Below, one piece after another: positions 1-8,018 of a DNA stretch of 64,000 nt. The notes below the pieces were generated by a model. It was given only the letters and a program-made list of their open reading frames with translations. It did not search any database and was not told the origin of the DNA. Positions within the stretch are counted from its first letter, which is position 1; each line of letters starts with the position of its first letter. The position numbers were made by a program, and so were the translations under genes. Source of the DNA: Chitinophaga sp. SYP-B3965 (GTDB lineage: Bacteria > Bacteroidota > Bacteroidia > Chitinophagales > Chitinophagaceae); the NCBI RefSeq assembly GCF_009647655.1, contig NZ_WJFD01000004.1:434001-498000 (forward strand), written 5' to 3'.

Positions 1-236
1 GCAGTGCCTACCAAACCCATTAATGCCAGTTTCAGATAAGGCAGGGGCTCTTGTACCTTTTTCCTTTTTGCTAAATAGAAAGGCAGGAGCACAAGACAGG
101 CAATTATATTACGCAGCGTGGAAGAAAGCAGCGGAGGCATTTCTGTTACCACTATTTTGGTAACGGTGAAGGAGCAGCCCCATATCAGCATAACAAAAAC
201 AATGGTGATGATTCCTTTTACGCGGGTTCTATCCAT
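1..236 (-). CDS. EamA/DMT-family transporter, N-terminal part (cut by window edge)
   Basis: The reading frame starts at an ATG at 236 and runs off the left edge, giving about 78 residues. It opens MDRTRVKGIITIVFVMLIWG, a first membrane helix followed by the small/polar stretch CSFTVTKIVV. This is the usual start of EamA (drug/metabolite transporter) proteins, which have ten helices and about 290 residues. A second helix (NIIACLVLLPFYLA) follows a conserved-looking PPLLSSTLR segment. Its ATG lies one base after the stop codon of the DnaJ-domain gene, so the two are probably co-transcribed. Substrate cannot be inferred. Confidence 0.8.
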   Translation of the reverse strand, partial: MDRTRVKGIITIVFVMLIWGCSFTVTKIVVTEMPPLLSSTLRNIIACLVLLPFYLAKRKKVQEPLPYLKLALMGLVGT

Positions 237-237
237 A

Positions 238-837
238 TTAATCTTCTATGTTCAGGTTATTATCCATATTGCCATAACTGCTTACTACATCGTTTTTGAA
301 AATGATGTAGCTATTGTCATAGGACCAGATCTCTACTCCATCATCTTTTGTTATTTTATGCGGTTTACCCTGCGCATGGTATACCTCTTCTTTCTCTGAT
401 CCTATTTTAAATGTTCCCTGCTGCGTGTCACTGTCTGTAAAGCTTATGTGATCGTGACTCCAGGGCGGGGAAAACGTGACCCTGCAGATATAGAGCATGA
501 TCATTAAGAAAATGATCACTGCACCGCGGGACCGCCGCCATTTCAGAATCGGGCTACTGCTGTTTTCCGGTGGAGGCGGTGTATAAATGGGTTGTTCGGG
601 GATCGGAGCTACATATGGCCTGTTGTAATAACGCAACTGGTGATCATACATTTCTTTTATTGCCGGATCGCGCAGCCGTTCATACGCATGCTGGATCTCC
701 CTGAACTTTTCCTCGTAGTATTTATTGCCGTTATTAAGGTCCGGGTGATAACGTTTGGAGAGTTTGCGATGTGCTGCTTTAACCGTATCGGCATCGGAAA
801 AATCCGCTATTCCCAGAATTGTATAATAGTTGCGCAT
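238..837 (-). CDS. J-domain (DnaJ-like) membrane-anchored protein
   Basis: A 199-residue protein with an N-terminal J domain (residues about 3-68) that keeps the HPD motif at 31-33, the triad that stimulates Hsp70/DnaK ATPase. A proline-rich linker (about 75-95) leads to one predicted membrane helix at about 104-122 and a C-terminal region of about 75 residues outside any recognised family. There is no Gly/Phe region or zinc finger, so this is a type III J protein rather than DnaJ itself. It probably recruits DnaK at the inner membrane; the client is unknown. The following EamA transporter gene is one base away, and the sigma-factor gene at 961 is divergent. Confidence 0.85.
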   Translation of the reverse strand: MRNYYTILGIADFSDADTVKAAHRKLSKRYHPDLNNGNKYYEEKFREIQHAYERLRDPAIKEMYDHQLRYYNRPYVAPIPEQPIYTPPPPENSSSPILKWRRSRGAVIIFLMIMLYICRVTFSPPWSHDHISFTDSDTQQGTFKIGSEKEEVYHAQGKPHKITKDDGVEIWSYDNSYIIFKNDVVSSYGNMDNNLNIED

Positions 838-960
838 GATAGGCCAAGAGATATAAATATAATAAGTTCTTCCAAAAGGTAATTATGGATTTCAAACTAA
901 TTTGTTACTTTTAACAGGTCTACGTTATTTATGATACAATAATTCCACTATTCCGCTTCC
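838..960. promoter_or_regulatory. Divergent intergenic region between J-domain gene and ECF sigma gene
   Basis: This 123-bp AT-rich stretch separates two divergent genes and must hold both promoters. A TACTTTTA at 906-913 matches seven of eight positions of the Bacteroidota -7 box (TAnnTTTG) in the direction of the sigma gene. I see no clear -33 TTTG partner, so the call is weak. Confidence 0.3.
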
Positions 961-1551
961 ATGGAGTATCCATTCAATGAAAAGGACCTGTTAAGGCATG
1001 CTGCAGAGGGTAATTCAACAGCATTTGCCACGCTTTTCAACAACTATAAGGATAAGTTGTATCGTTTCCTCGTGCAGGCAAACGGGTCTCCGGAATTGAC
1101 AGAAGACATCATCCAGGATGTATTCCTGAAGCTGTGGAAAGACCGCGCTAACCTGGTGAATGTACAAAATTTCGGAGGGTACCTTTACCGTATGGCACAG
1201 AACCATGTGATCAATTCCCTGAAGCGGATGGCCACGGAAACTCATATTATACAGGAGTTAAGTAAAAAACAGGAAGACACCTGCTCCGATGTGGAGGAGC
1301 ACATTTCCCTGCAGGAAGTGAACCGGAGCCTGCACTCTGCCCTCAATAAGCTCACGCCTAAACAGAAACTGGTGTATACCCTCAGCCGGGATAAAGGCCT
1401 CCGGCACGATGAGATTGCCCGGTTCCTCAATATCTCTCCCTCTACCGTCAATAACCATCTGATAGAGGCGCTTCGCATTATCCGCCGGCAGTTGCGTACC
1501 ACGCCGGACAGCTTTACTTTGCTGGCTTATCTCTTCTTTCTCCTTTCCTGA
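961..1551 (+). CDS. ECF RNA polymerase sigma-70 factor (Bacteroidota expansion family)
   Basis: A 196-residue ECF sigma factor. Region 2 (about 10-80) contains AFATLFNNYKDKLYRF and the DIIQDVFLKLWKDR core that binds RNA polymerase and the -10 element. Region 4 (about 130-180) has LTPKQKLVYTLSRDKGL and the helix-turn-helix HDEIARFLNISPSTVNNHL. A hydrophobic C-terminal tail (FTLLAYLFFLLS) is common in this family. A FecR gene follows after 70 bp and then an STN-containing SusC. By family knowledge this set works as trans-envelope signalling, with FecR holding the sigma factor until SusC binds its ligand. It probably drives the whole operon through 14527. Confidence 0.93.
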   Translation: MEYPFNEKDLLRHAAEGNSTAFATLFNNYKDKLYRFLVQANGSPELTEDIIQDVFLKLWKDRANLVNVQNFGGYLYRMAQNHVINSLKRMATETHIIQELSKKQEDTCSDVEEHISLQEVNRSLHSALNKLTPKQKLVYTLSRDKGLRHDEIARFLNISPSTVNNHLIEALRIIRRQLRTTPDSFTLLAYLFFLLS

Positions 1552-1621
1552 GAATTTTTTTTAGAAAAAACCAGGTATATCCTTCTTCCCGATTGTCTAT
1601 ATAAAGGACAAACTACTCAAC

Positions 1622-2764
1622 ATGTTGAGAGAAAGAATGCAATACCTGCTGGACAGGTATTTTCAAGGTATCTGTACAGCAGAAGAAAAGCAGGAATTGG
1701 CCGAAGGGATCAATGAATTAAAAGATGACGAACTATTAAAACAGTTGGTTGGGAATACATGGGAACGGTTCCAGCCGGATGAGCCTATGCCTGCAGCTGT
1801 TTCCGAGCGGATCCAGGCGGCTGTATTTCCCAAAGTACGCCCCATGCATTATAAAAAATGGCTGGCGGCCGCAGCGTCTTTATTGCTGATCGTAAGCGCG
1901 GGTTTGCTATTTATCAAAAAACCTGTGCAGCAAAAGCCGCGGATGGTTGAACAACATACCCGGTACAAGAACGAAGTGCCGGCTGGTGGAAATAAAGCCT
2001 TGCTGACATTAGGGGATGGAACCGTTATTGAACTGGATAGTGCAGCCAATGGCGTGTTGACACAACAGGGAAATGCACGGATCATCAAACTGCCTAATGG
2101 GCAACTTGCCTACGAATTGAATGATGCAGCACCCGGAGAGGTGATGTTCAATACCATGCGTACGCCACGTGGAGGAGAATACCGCCTGCAATTACCAGAT
2201 GGTTCCAAAGTGTGGCTGAATGCGGCATCTTCTATTACTTATCCCAATGCGTTTACAGGGAATACCCGGTCTGTACAGATCACGGGAGAGGCCTATTTTG
2301 AAGTAGCGCAAGATGCAGCAAGGCCATTTGAAGTACAGGCAGGTAATATGAAAGTGGAGGTACTGGGCACGCATTTTAATATCAACGCTTATCCCGGGGA
2401 AGCGGCTGTTAAAACCACTTTGCTGGAAGGGGCTGTGCGGGTGCAGAACGCTGTTTTGAAACCGGGGCAGCAAGCCATCCTGGCGGCAACAGGGAAGTTC
2501 CAGGTAGAAGACGATGTGGAAATGGATGAAGTGATGGCCTGGAAGAATGGTTTTTTCCAGTTTAATGATTCGGATATGCCTACTGTGATGCGGCAGCTGG
2601 AAAACTGGTACGATGTAACCGTCACTTATGAAGGGGGCGTACCTGTGAGAAGCTTTGGTGGCGCTATGCAGCGATCTTTACCATTGTCCAGGGTGTTGAG
2701 CATACTGGAGGAAAATGATGTACGCTTTAAAGTAGAAGGAAGAAATATAACCGTTATGAAATAG
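1622..2764 (+). CDS. FecR-family anti-sigma factor
   Basis: A 380-residue FecR protein. A cytoplasmic N-terminal helical part (1-78) contacts the sigma factor. One membrane helix (about 79-98, KWLAAAASLLLIVSAGLLFI) leads to the periplasmic FecR domain with MRTPRGGEYRLQLPDGSKVW and the VLGTHFNINAYPGEAAVKTT block. A C-terminal DUF4974-like domain (FFQFNDSDMPTVMRQLENWY) would meet the STN domain of the downstream SusC. It sits between its sigma factor and SusC, the standard order for this signalling set, and closely resembles the FecR at 53070. Confidence 0.93.
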   Translation: MLRERMQYLLDRYFQGICTAEEKQELAEGINELKDDELLKQLVGNTWERFQPDEPMPAAVSERIQAAVFPKVRPMHYKKWLAAAASLLLIVSAGLLFIKKPVQQKPRMVEQHTRYKNEVPAGGNKALLTLGDGTVIELDSAANGVLTQQGNARIIKLPNGQLAYELNDAAPGEVMFNTMRTPRGGEYRLQLPDGSKVWLNAASSITYPNAFTGNTRSVQITGEAYFEVAQDAARPFEVQAGNMKVEVLGTHFNINAYPGEAAVKTTLLEGAVRVQNAVLKPGQQAILAATGKFQVEDDVEMDEVMAWKNGFFQFNDSDMPTVMRQLENWYDVTVTYEGGVPVRSFGGAMQRSLPLSRVLSILEENDVRFKVEGRNITVMK

Positions 2765-2873
2765 TTCAGCTGAAAAAAAGCCAGAAATGCTAGGAACATC
2801 TCTGGCGGACGCTCAGTTGATAATAAACAATCGACCAGGACTGCCTGATTATTCAACCAAACAATGCAAATGT
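2765..2873 (+). promoter_or_regulatory. Structured leader before STN-SusC (conserved with 54249-54401)
   Basis: Between FecR and SusC there is a hairpin with arms GCCAGA (2780-2785) and TCTGGC (2801-2806), preceded by an A-run and followed by GGACGCT. The stem ends 67 bases before the SusC start at 2874. The leader of the other STN-SusC (54301-54328) has the same layout: an A-run, a six-bp stem, a 15-16 base loop containing AGG..ACA, then GGAYGCT, 73 bases before its start. Role unknown; a 5' leader that controls SusC level is one possibility. Confidence 0.45.
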
Positions 2874-5800
2874 ATGCAATTAAAATTTATCGCTTTTTGC
2901 AAGCGGATAGCTCTTGCTATACAATTCCACACCGGTGAGCCGGATACCGGACACCGTTTAAGTTGCTCAACCAAAATCTTGTTAGCTATGAAGTTAACAT
3001 TTGTGTTCCTGACTGTAATATGCCTGAATGTGAGCGCCACTGCGGTGTCTCAAACCGTCAGTTTCTCGGGTAAGAATGCTAAGCTAAAAACGATCTTTTC
3101 TGCTATCAGGAAGCAGACGGGGTATGTAGTGTTTTATGATAATAACCTTATCAAAAGCGCGCAGCCTGTTACCATAGCTATGGAGCATGTACCCATAGAA
3201 ACTTTATTGACGGCCACTTTGATGGGACAGGGGCTTGCTTTTTCCATCACGGATAAAACCATCTCCATCAGGAAGAAACTGGAGCCGACACCTGTTCTAT
3301 GGCCCGTAGAGCCACCACCGGCAACTATCTCCGGGCGGGTAACAGATGATAAGGGGATACCCTTGCCGGGTGTGACGATATTGGTGAAAGGTACCCAGAC
3401 GGGTACCACCACGGATGAGAAAGGAGAGTTTAAATTAACCCGTGTTGACGACCAGGCTACATTGGTCTTTAGTTATATCGGTTATGAAAAGCAGGAACTG
3501 GCAATAGACGGTCAACGCAGCCTGCAGGTGAAACTCGCCGTAGCAGATAATACCGCACTGGAAGCTATTGTGGTAGTGGGGTACGGTTCTATGAAAAAAA
3601 GTGATCTCACAGGTGCTGTTTCTGCTGTGCAGGGAGAGGCCATCACACAACGTAAAACCACACAGATCTCCCAGGCCCTGCAGGGTTCTATGCCAGGGGT
3701 GATGGTGACCCGCGATAATAATGCACCTGGTGCCACTGCAAGGATCAGGGTGCGCGGTATCACTACGATCAATGATGATGGGGCTAACCCCCTGATCATA
3801 TTGGACGGGGTGCCCATTGACGATATCAATTCCATCAATCCCAACGATGTGGAAAGCATTTCTGTATTGAAGGATGCGGCTTCTGCCTCTATTTACGGTT
3901 CCCGTGCAGCAGCAGGGGTTATTGTGGTGACCTCCAAGCGATCCAAAGGTAACCAGCTGAGCATGGACTATGCTTTTGAATATGGTATTGAAAAACCAAC
4001 GAAGCTGCCGTCCTACGTGGATGTGGTAAGATATCAGCAGCTGACGAATGAACTACGCTGGAATGATAATAGCAATAACGCCAATGAATATCCTACTTAT
4101 CCGAAAGCAACAGTTGATAATTACTTAAACCTGCATGCACAGAGCCCGGATGAATATCCAAATACAGATTGGCGGGGACTGATACTGCATGATAATGCAC
4201 CAAGGCAAAGCCATATACTCAGTATCAGCGGTGCGGGTAAGTCCATCCGCTCAAGAGCTTCCCTGGGTTATGATAAAACAGATGGCCTGTACGATAACCG
4301 CAGCTATCAAAGGGTGACGGCCAGGATCAATAATGACATCACTATCAACAAATATTTATCTGCGAGCGTAGACATTAATTTCCGTCGTACTTCGATCAAA
4401 CAACCTAATGGAGACCCGATGTATAAAATGGGTATTATTCCCTCACTTTATGCGGCTGAGTGGTCTGATGGACGTATCGGGGCTGGTAAAGACGGTGCTA
4501 ATATCTATGCACTCCTGAAACACGGCGGATTCAATGATCAATGGTATAACCAGATAGGAGGCCGTGTTAGTGTGGACCTCACACCAATAGAGGGTTTAAA
4601 GTTCTCTGCCATTGTTTCTCCTTTCCTGAATTTTGATAAGGAAAAACTGTTCAACAGGAAAGTACCTTATACTTCCTGGAATAATCCCAATTCTGTTTCA
4701 GGATATATTGAAGGAGCCACGGAAACAAAACTGACAGAAAGAAGGAACGACAGTTATCGCTATACAATGCAATTCCTGGCAAACTATACCAAACAGCTGG
4801 GTAAACATAACATCAGCTTGCTGGCAGGATATGAATATTTCCATGCTTTTAATGAAGAGTTGATGGGGTCCAGGGGCCAGTATATCTTAGGCTCTTATCC
4901 TTACCTTGACCTGGGGCCATTGGAATTCCGGGACAATAGCGGTAAAGCTTATGAAAATGCTTACCGTTCCTGGTTTGGCCGCATCATGTATAACTACAAG
5001 GAAAAGTACCTGCTCCAGGCAAATATCCGTTATGATGCATCCTCCCGTTTTGCACCAGGATACAGATGGGGTTCTTTCCCTTCTGTTTCTGCCGGCTGGA
5101 TCGTATCGCAGGAGCCATTTATGCGCAGCACTTCCAACTGGTTGTCTTTCCTGAAGGTGCGGGCCTCCTGGGGTTCGCTGGGTAATGAAAGGATCGGTAA
5201 TTACCCTTACCAGGCTATCCTTTCCTTTGAGAATAATTCCCTGTTCTACAGGGGAGGCACGGTGGTGTCTGCACAATCTGCCGCACAATGGCAATATGTG
5301 ATCCGTGATATTTCATGGGAAACCACACAGTCATATGACCTCGGCCTGGATGTTAACTTCTTCGATAACAAGCTTCGTTTCACCGGTGATTATTTCAAAA
5401 AGACCACTAAAGACATGTTGCTGAAACTGGAAATTCCAGACTACATAGGCTTTGACAACCCGGACCAGAACACGGGTAAAATGTATACTACCGGTTGGGA
5501 ATTCCAGTTGGGGTGGAATGATAAGCTGGGTGATTTCACTTACAGCGCATCTATTAACCTGTCTGACTTCCAGTCAAAAATGGGCGATCTGGGTGGTACG
5601 CAATTCATCGGTGATCAGATCAAAATATTCGGTAGTGAATTCAATGAATGGTATGGTTATGTATCTGATGGTTTGTATCAGACGCAGGATGAAGTGGATA
5701 AATCAGCCAAGCTGAATGCCAATGTAAAACCCGGCGATGTACGCTACCGTGATATCAGCGGACCAGCCGGTACGCCGGATGGAAAGATATCACCTGAATA

Positions 5801-6314
5801 TGACCGTGTATTATTAGGAGGTTCCTTACCACGTTACATGTATGGCGCCAGTTTGCAGGCGGGGTATAAGAACTGGAGCCTGGGTGTGGTGTTACAGGGA
5901 GTAGGGCATCAGAATTCCAGGCTTACAGCAGATATTGTTCAGCCTTTGCGTGAGAACTACGGTGCATTCCCTGCTATCCTGGATGGGAATAGCTGGAGCA
6001 AATACAATACGGCGGAACAAAACCTGCGTGTGAAATATCCCCGTTATTCCAATACATCCGCAGGTAATAATTACCTCCTGTCTGATTACTGGCTTATGAA
6101 TGGCGGGTATTTCCGTTTGAAGAATATAAACCTTTCCTATACGGTGCCACGCTGGCTGGTAGAGAAAGCACATTTACAGGATGTGCGTATTTACGGTACT
6201 GCTTCAGATCTGTTGTCTCTTCACAAATTCCCTAAAGGCTGGGATCCTGAATCAAGCAAACTGGGTTATCCTATCACCGTGTCTTACGTAATTGGTGCAT
6301 CCGTTAAGTTTTAA
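2874..6314 (+). CDS. SusC/RagA TonB-dependent outer-membrane transporter with STN domain
   Basis: A 1146-residue outer-membrane transporter. A signal peptide centres on LLAMKLTFVFLTVICLNVSA, followed by an STN (secretin/TonB N-terminus) domain (about 75-130, GKNAKLKTIFSAIRKQTGYV). Next come a carboxypeptidase-regulatory-like domain (ISGRVTDDKGIPLPGVTILV), the plug (AIVVVGYGSMKKSDLTGAV; SINPNDVESISVLKDAASAS) and a long beta-barrel ending in a family-typical aromatic strand (VSYVIGASVKF). An open frame reaches back to 2787, but it would translate the hairpin leader, so I place the start at 2874. SusD follows 11 bases later. The STN domain marks it as a signalling transducer for the FecR/sigma pair upstream. 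The imported substrate is not evident. Confidence 0.93.
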   Translation: MQLKFIAFCKRIALAIQFHTGEPDTGHRLSCSTKILLAMKLTFVFLTVICLNVSATAVSQTVSFSGKNAKLKTIFSAIRKQTGYVVFYDNNLIKSAQPVTIAMEHVPIETLLTATLMGQGLAFSITDKTISIRKKLEPTPVLWPVEPPPATISGRVTDDKGIPLPGVTILVKGTQTGTTTDEKGEFKLTRVDDQATLVFSYIGYEKQELAIDGQRSLQVKLAVADNTALEAIVVVGYGSMKKSDLTGAVSAVQGEAITQRKTTQISQALQGSMPGVMVTRDNNAPGATARIRVRGITTINDDGANPLIILDGVPIDDINSINPNDVESISVLKDAASASIYGSRAAAGVIVVTSKRSKGNQLSMDYAFEYGIEKPTKLPSYVDVVRYQQLTNELRWNDNSNNANEYPTYPKATVDNYLNLHAQSPDEYPNTDWRGLILHDNAPRQSHILSISGAGKSIRSRASLGYDKTDGLYDNRSYQRVTARINNDITINKYLSASVDINFRRTSIKQPNGDPMYKMGIIPSLYAAEWSDGRIGAGKDGANIYALLKHGGFNDQWYNQIGGRVSVDLTPIEGLKFSAIVSPFLNFDKEKLFNRKVPYTSWNNPNSVSGYIEGATETKLTERRNDSYRYTMQFLANYTKQLGKHNISLLAGYEYFHAFNEELMGSRGQYILGSYPYLDLGPLEFRDNSGKAYENAYRSWFGRIMYNYKEKYLLQANIRYDASSRFAPGYRWGSFPSVSAGWIVSQEPFMRSTSNWLSFLKVRASWGSLGNERIGNYPYQAILSFENNSLFYRGGTVVSAQSAAQWQYVIRDISWETTQSYDLGLDVNFFDNKLRFTGDYFKKTTKDMLLKLEIPDYIGFDNPDQNTGKMYTTGWEFQLGWNDKLGDFTYSASINLSDFQSKMGDLGGTQFIGDQIKIFGSEFNEWYGYVSDGLYQTQDEVDKSAKLNANVKPGDVRYRDISGPAGTPDGKISPEYDRVLLGGSLPRYMYGASLQAGYKNWSLGVVLQGVGHQNSRLTADIVQPLRENYGAFPAILDGNSWSKYNTAEQNLRVKYPRYSNTSAGNNYLLSDYWLMNGGYFRLKNINLSYTVPRWLVEKAHLQDVRIYGTASDLLSLHKFPKGWDPESSKLGYPITVSYVIGASVKF

Positions 6315-6325
6315 AAAGTATTATC

Positions 6326-8014
6326 ATGAAACGCAACATATTAATTGCCGGTATCGGTATAATTTTTATCACTTCCTGCGGCAGCCTGGACCTGAATCCT
6401 TTATCAGACGGGTCGGGTGAAACATGGAATTCTACGCCGGAAGAAATTGAAATGTCCCTCAACGGATTGTATAAGGATGCATTCTGGATGCAGGACAGCG
6501 ATGAATGGACGGACGATTTTCTCTACCGGGATGCTACTACACCTATCACGGGTGCTACCATCAATGGGGAAACTGATTTTGTAAACCTATGGTGGACGAA
6601 TTCCTATAAAGCTATTGCAAGGGCTAATAACGTGATCGTAAGTGTAGGCCGTGCAGCAGGTAATTTATCTCAGGCACAGATCAGCCGTTATTCCGGTGAA
6701 GCGCGTTTTGTACGTGCCTGCCAGTATTCCCGCCTGCTTTCTCATTATGGTAATATCGTGTACACAGAATCTGCGCTGGATATAGAACAGGCATTGAAAC
6801 TGAAACAGACGGATGCGCCTACTGTGTTGAAGAATATTTACGCAGATTTTGATTCGGCTGCATTGTACCTGCCTAAAACGTTTGGTGCTTCTGACCTGAA
6901 ACGTGCATCCTCCGGTGCAGCGTTGGCTATGAAGGCACGTATTGCACTGCAAATGGGAGATATGGCTACTGCCCGTGATGCGGCTAAGGCCTGCATGGAC
7001 CTTAATGTTTACAAGTTGCACACTGATTTTAGTAATTTGTTCCTGGCAAAAACAAAGAATTCCATTGAAAGCATTTTTGGTTTGCCCAGATCGGTAGCAC
7101 TGAAAGTAACGTTTGATGATGCTCAGAATTTTGTGCCGAGGAATGCTGGCGGATGGGGCGCAAAGAATCCATCCTGGGACCTCTTCTGTGCATTCCTCTG
7201 CAAAGATGGATTACCTATAGATGAGTCACCTTTGTATGATCCCCGGAAACCTTTCCTGAACCGCGATCCCCGCTGCAGCGCTACTATCATAGAATTTCAG
7301 ACCTCTCATCTTGGATACACCTATCAGCCGCATCCTGATACATTAAAAGTATGGAAGGATGCAGACCGGAATTATGTGGAAAACAAGGATACCCGTTCTA
7401 TCGCCATCTTTGCTTCTTTCAACGGATTGAACTGGAAGAAAGGAATAGATGGAGACTGGCTGCTGAATGCCTGGAAAGTGGAGCCGGATAAGATCATCAT
7501 CCGTTATGCGGATGTATTGCTGATGTATGCAGAGGCAAAGATAACATTGAACGAAATAGACCAAACGGTGAAAGATGCCATTAATATGATACGTGCAAGG
7601 GCTTACGGTGTGCCGTATACAAATACAGCGGCTTATCCTGCTGTAACCTCCAATGACCAGGCAGTGCTGCAAAAAGCTTTACGCAATGAAAGGCGCATGG
7701 AGTTTGCCCGGGAAGGGATCCGGTATATGGATATCATCCGCTGGAAGATTGCGGATAAAGTATTGAACATGCCTAACTATGGTATGCTGGATCCTGCTGA
7801 TCTCCGCACAAAAGTGGTACAGCCGGGATTATGGTTCTTCCCGCAAACATCACCTGTGGATGAGGATGGTGTAGCGGACCTTTCTGCCATGTATACAGCC
7901 GGTTATATCAAAGTAGTGGCTGTGCGCAAGTTTGATGCTACGCGGCAATACCTGTGGCCGATCCCAAGTACGGAAGTGCTGATCAGCCACCTTACACAAA
8001 ATCCTAACTATTAA
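6326..8014 (+). CDS. SusD/RagB-family substrate-binding lipoprotein
   Basis: A 562-residue SusD homologue with signal peptide and lipobox (FITSC, lipid-modified Cys18). It shows family segments: the helical tetratricopeptide-like core (GEARFVRACQYSRLLSHYGN; GAALAMKARIALQMGD), IRYADVLLMYAEAKITLNEI, the ALRNERRMEFAREGIRYMDI block and the C-terminal YLWPIPSTEV with NPNY end. SusD caps the SusC barrel on the cell surface and delivers ligand. The downstream secreted gene starts four bases after its stop. Confidence 0.93.
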   Translation: MKRNILIAGIGIIFITSCGSLDLNPLSDGSGETWNSTPEEIEMSLNGLYKDAFWMQDSDEWTDDFLYRDATTPITGATINGETDFVNLWWTNSYKAIARANNVIVSVGRAAGNLSQAQISRYSGEARFVRACQYSRLLSHYGNIVYTESALDIEQALKLKQTDAPTVLKNIYADFDSAALYLPKTFGASDLKRASSGAALAMKARIALQMGDMATARDAAKACMDLNVYKLHTDFSNLFLAKTKNSIESIFGLPRSVALKVTFDDAQNFVPRNAGGWGAKNPSWDLFCAFLCKDGLPIDESPLYDPRKPFLNRDPRCSATIIEFQTSHLGYTYQPHPDTLKVWKDADRNYVENKDTRSIAIFASFNGLNWKKGIDGDWLLNAWKVEPDKIIIRYADVLLMYAEAKITLNEIDQTVKDAINMIRARAYGVPYTNTAAYPAVTSNDQAVLQKALRNERRMEFAREGIRYMDIIRWKIADKVLNMPNYGMLDPADLRTKVVQPGLWFFPQTSPVDEDGVADLSAMYTAGYIKVVAVRKFDATRQYLWPIPSTEVLISHLTQNPNY

Positions 8015-8018
8015 GATA

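Noticed and set aside
2787..2873. Extended N-terminus for the first STN-SusC
   Set aside because: These codons translate a hairpin leader that is conserved, in layout, with the leader of the other STN-SusC, so the start at 2874 is preferred.
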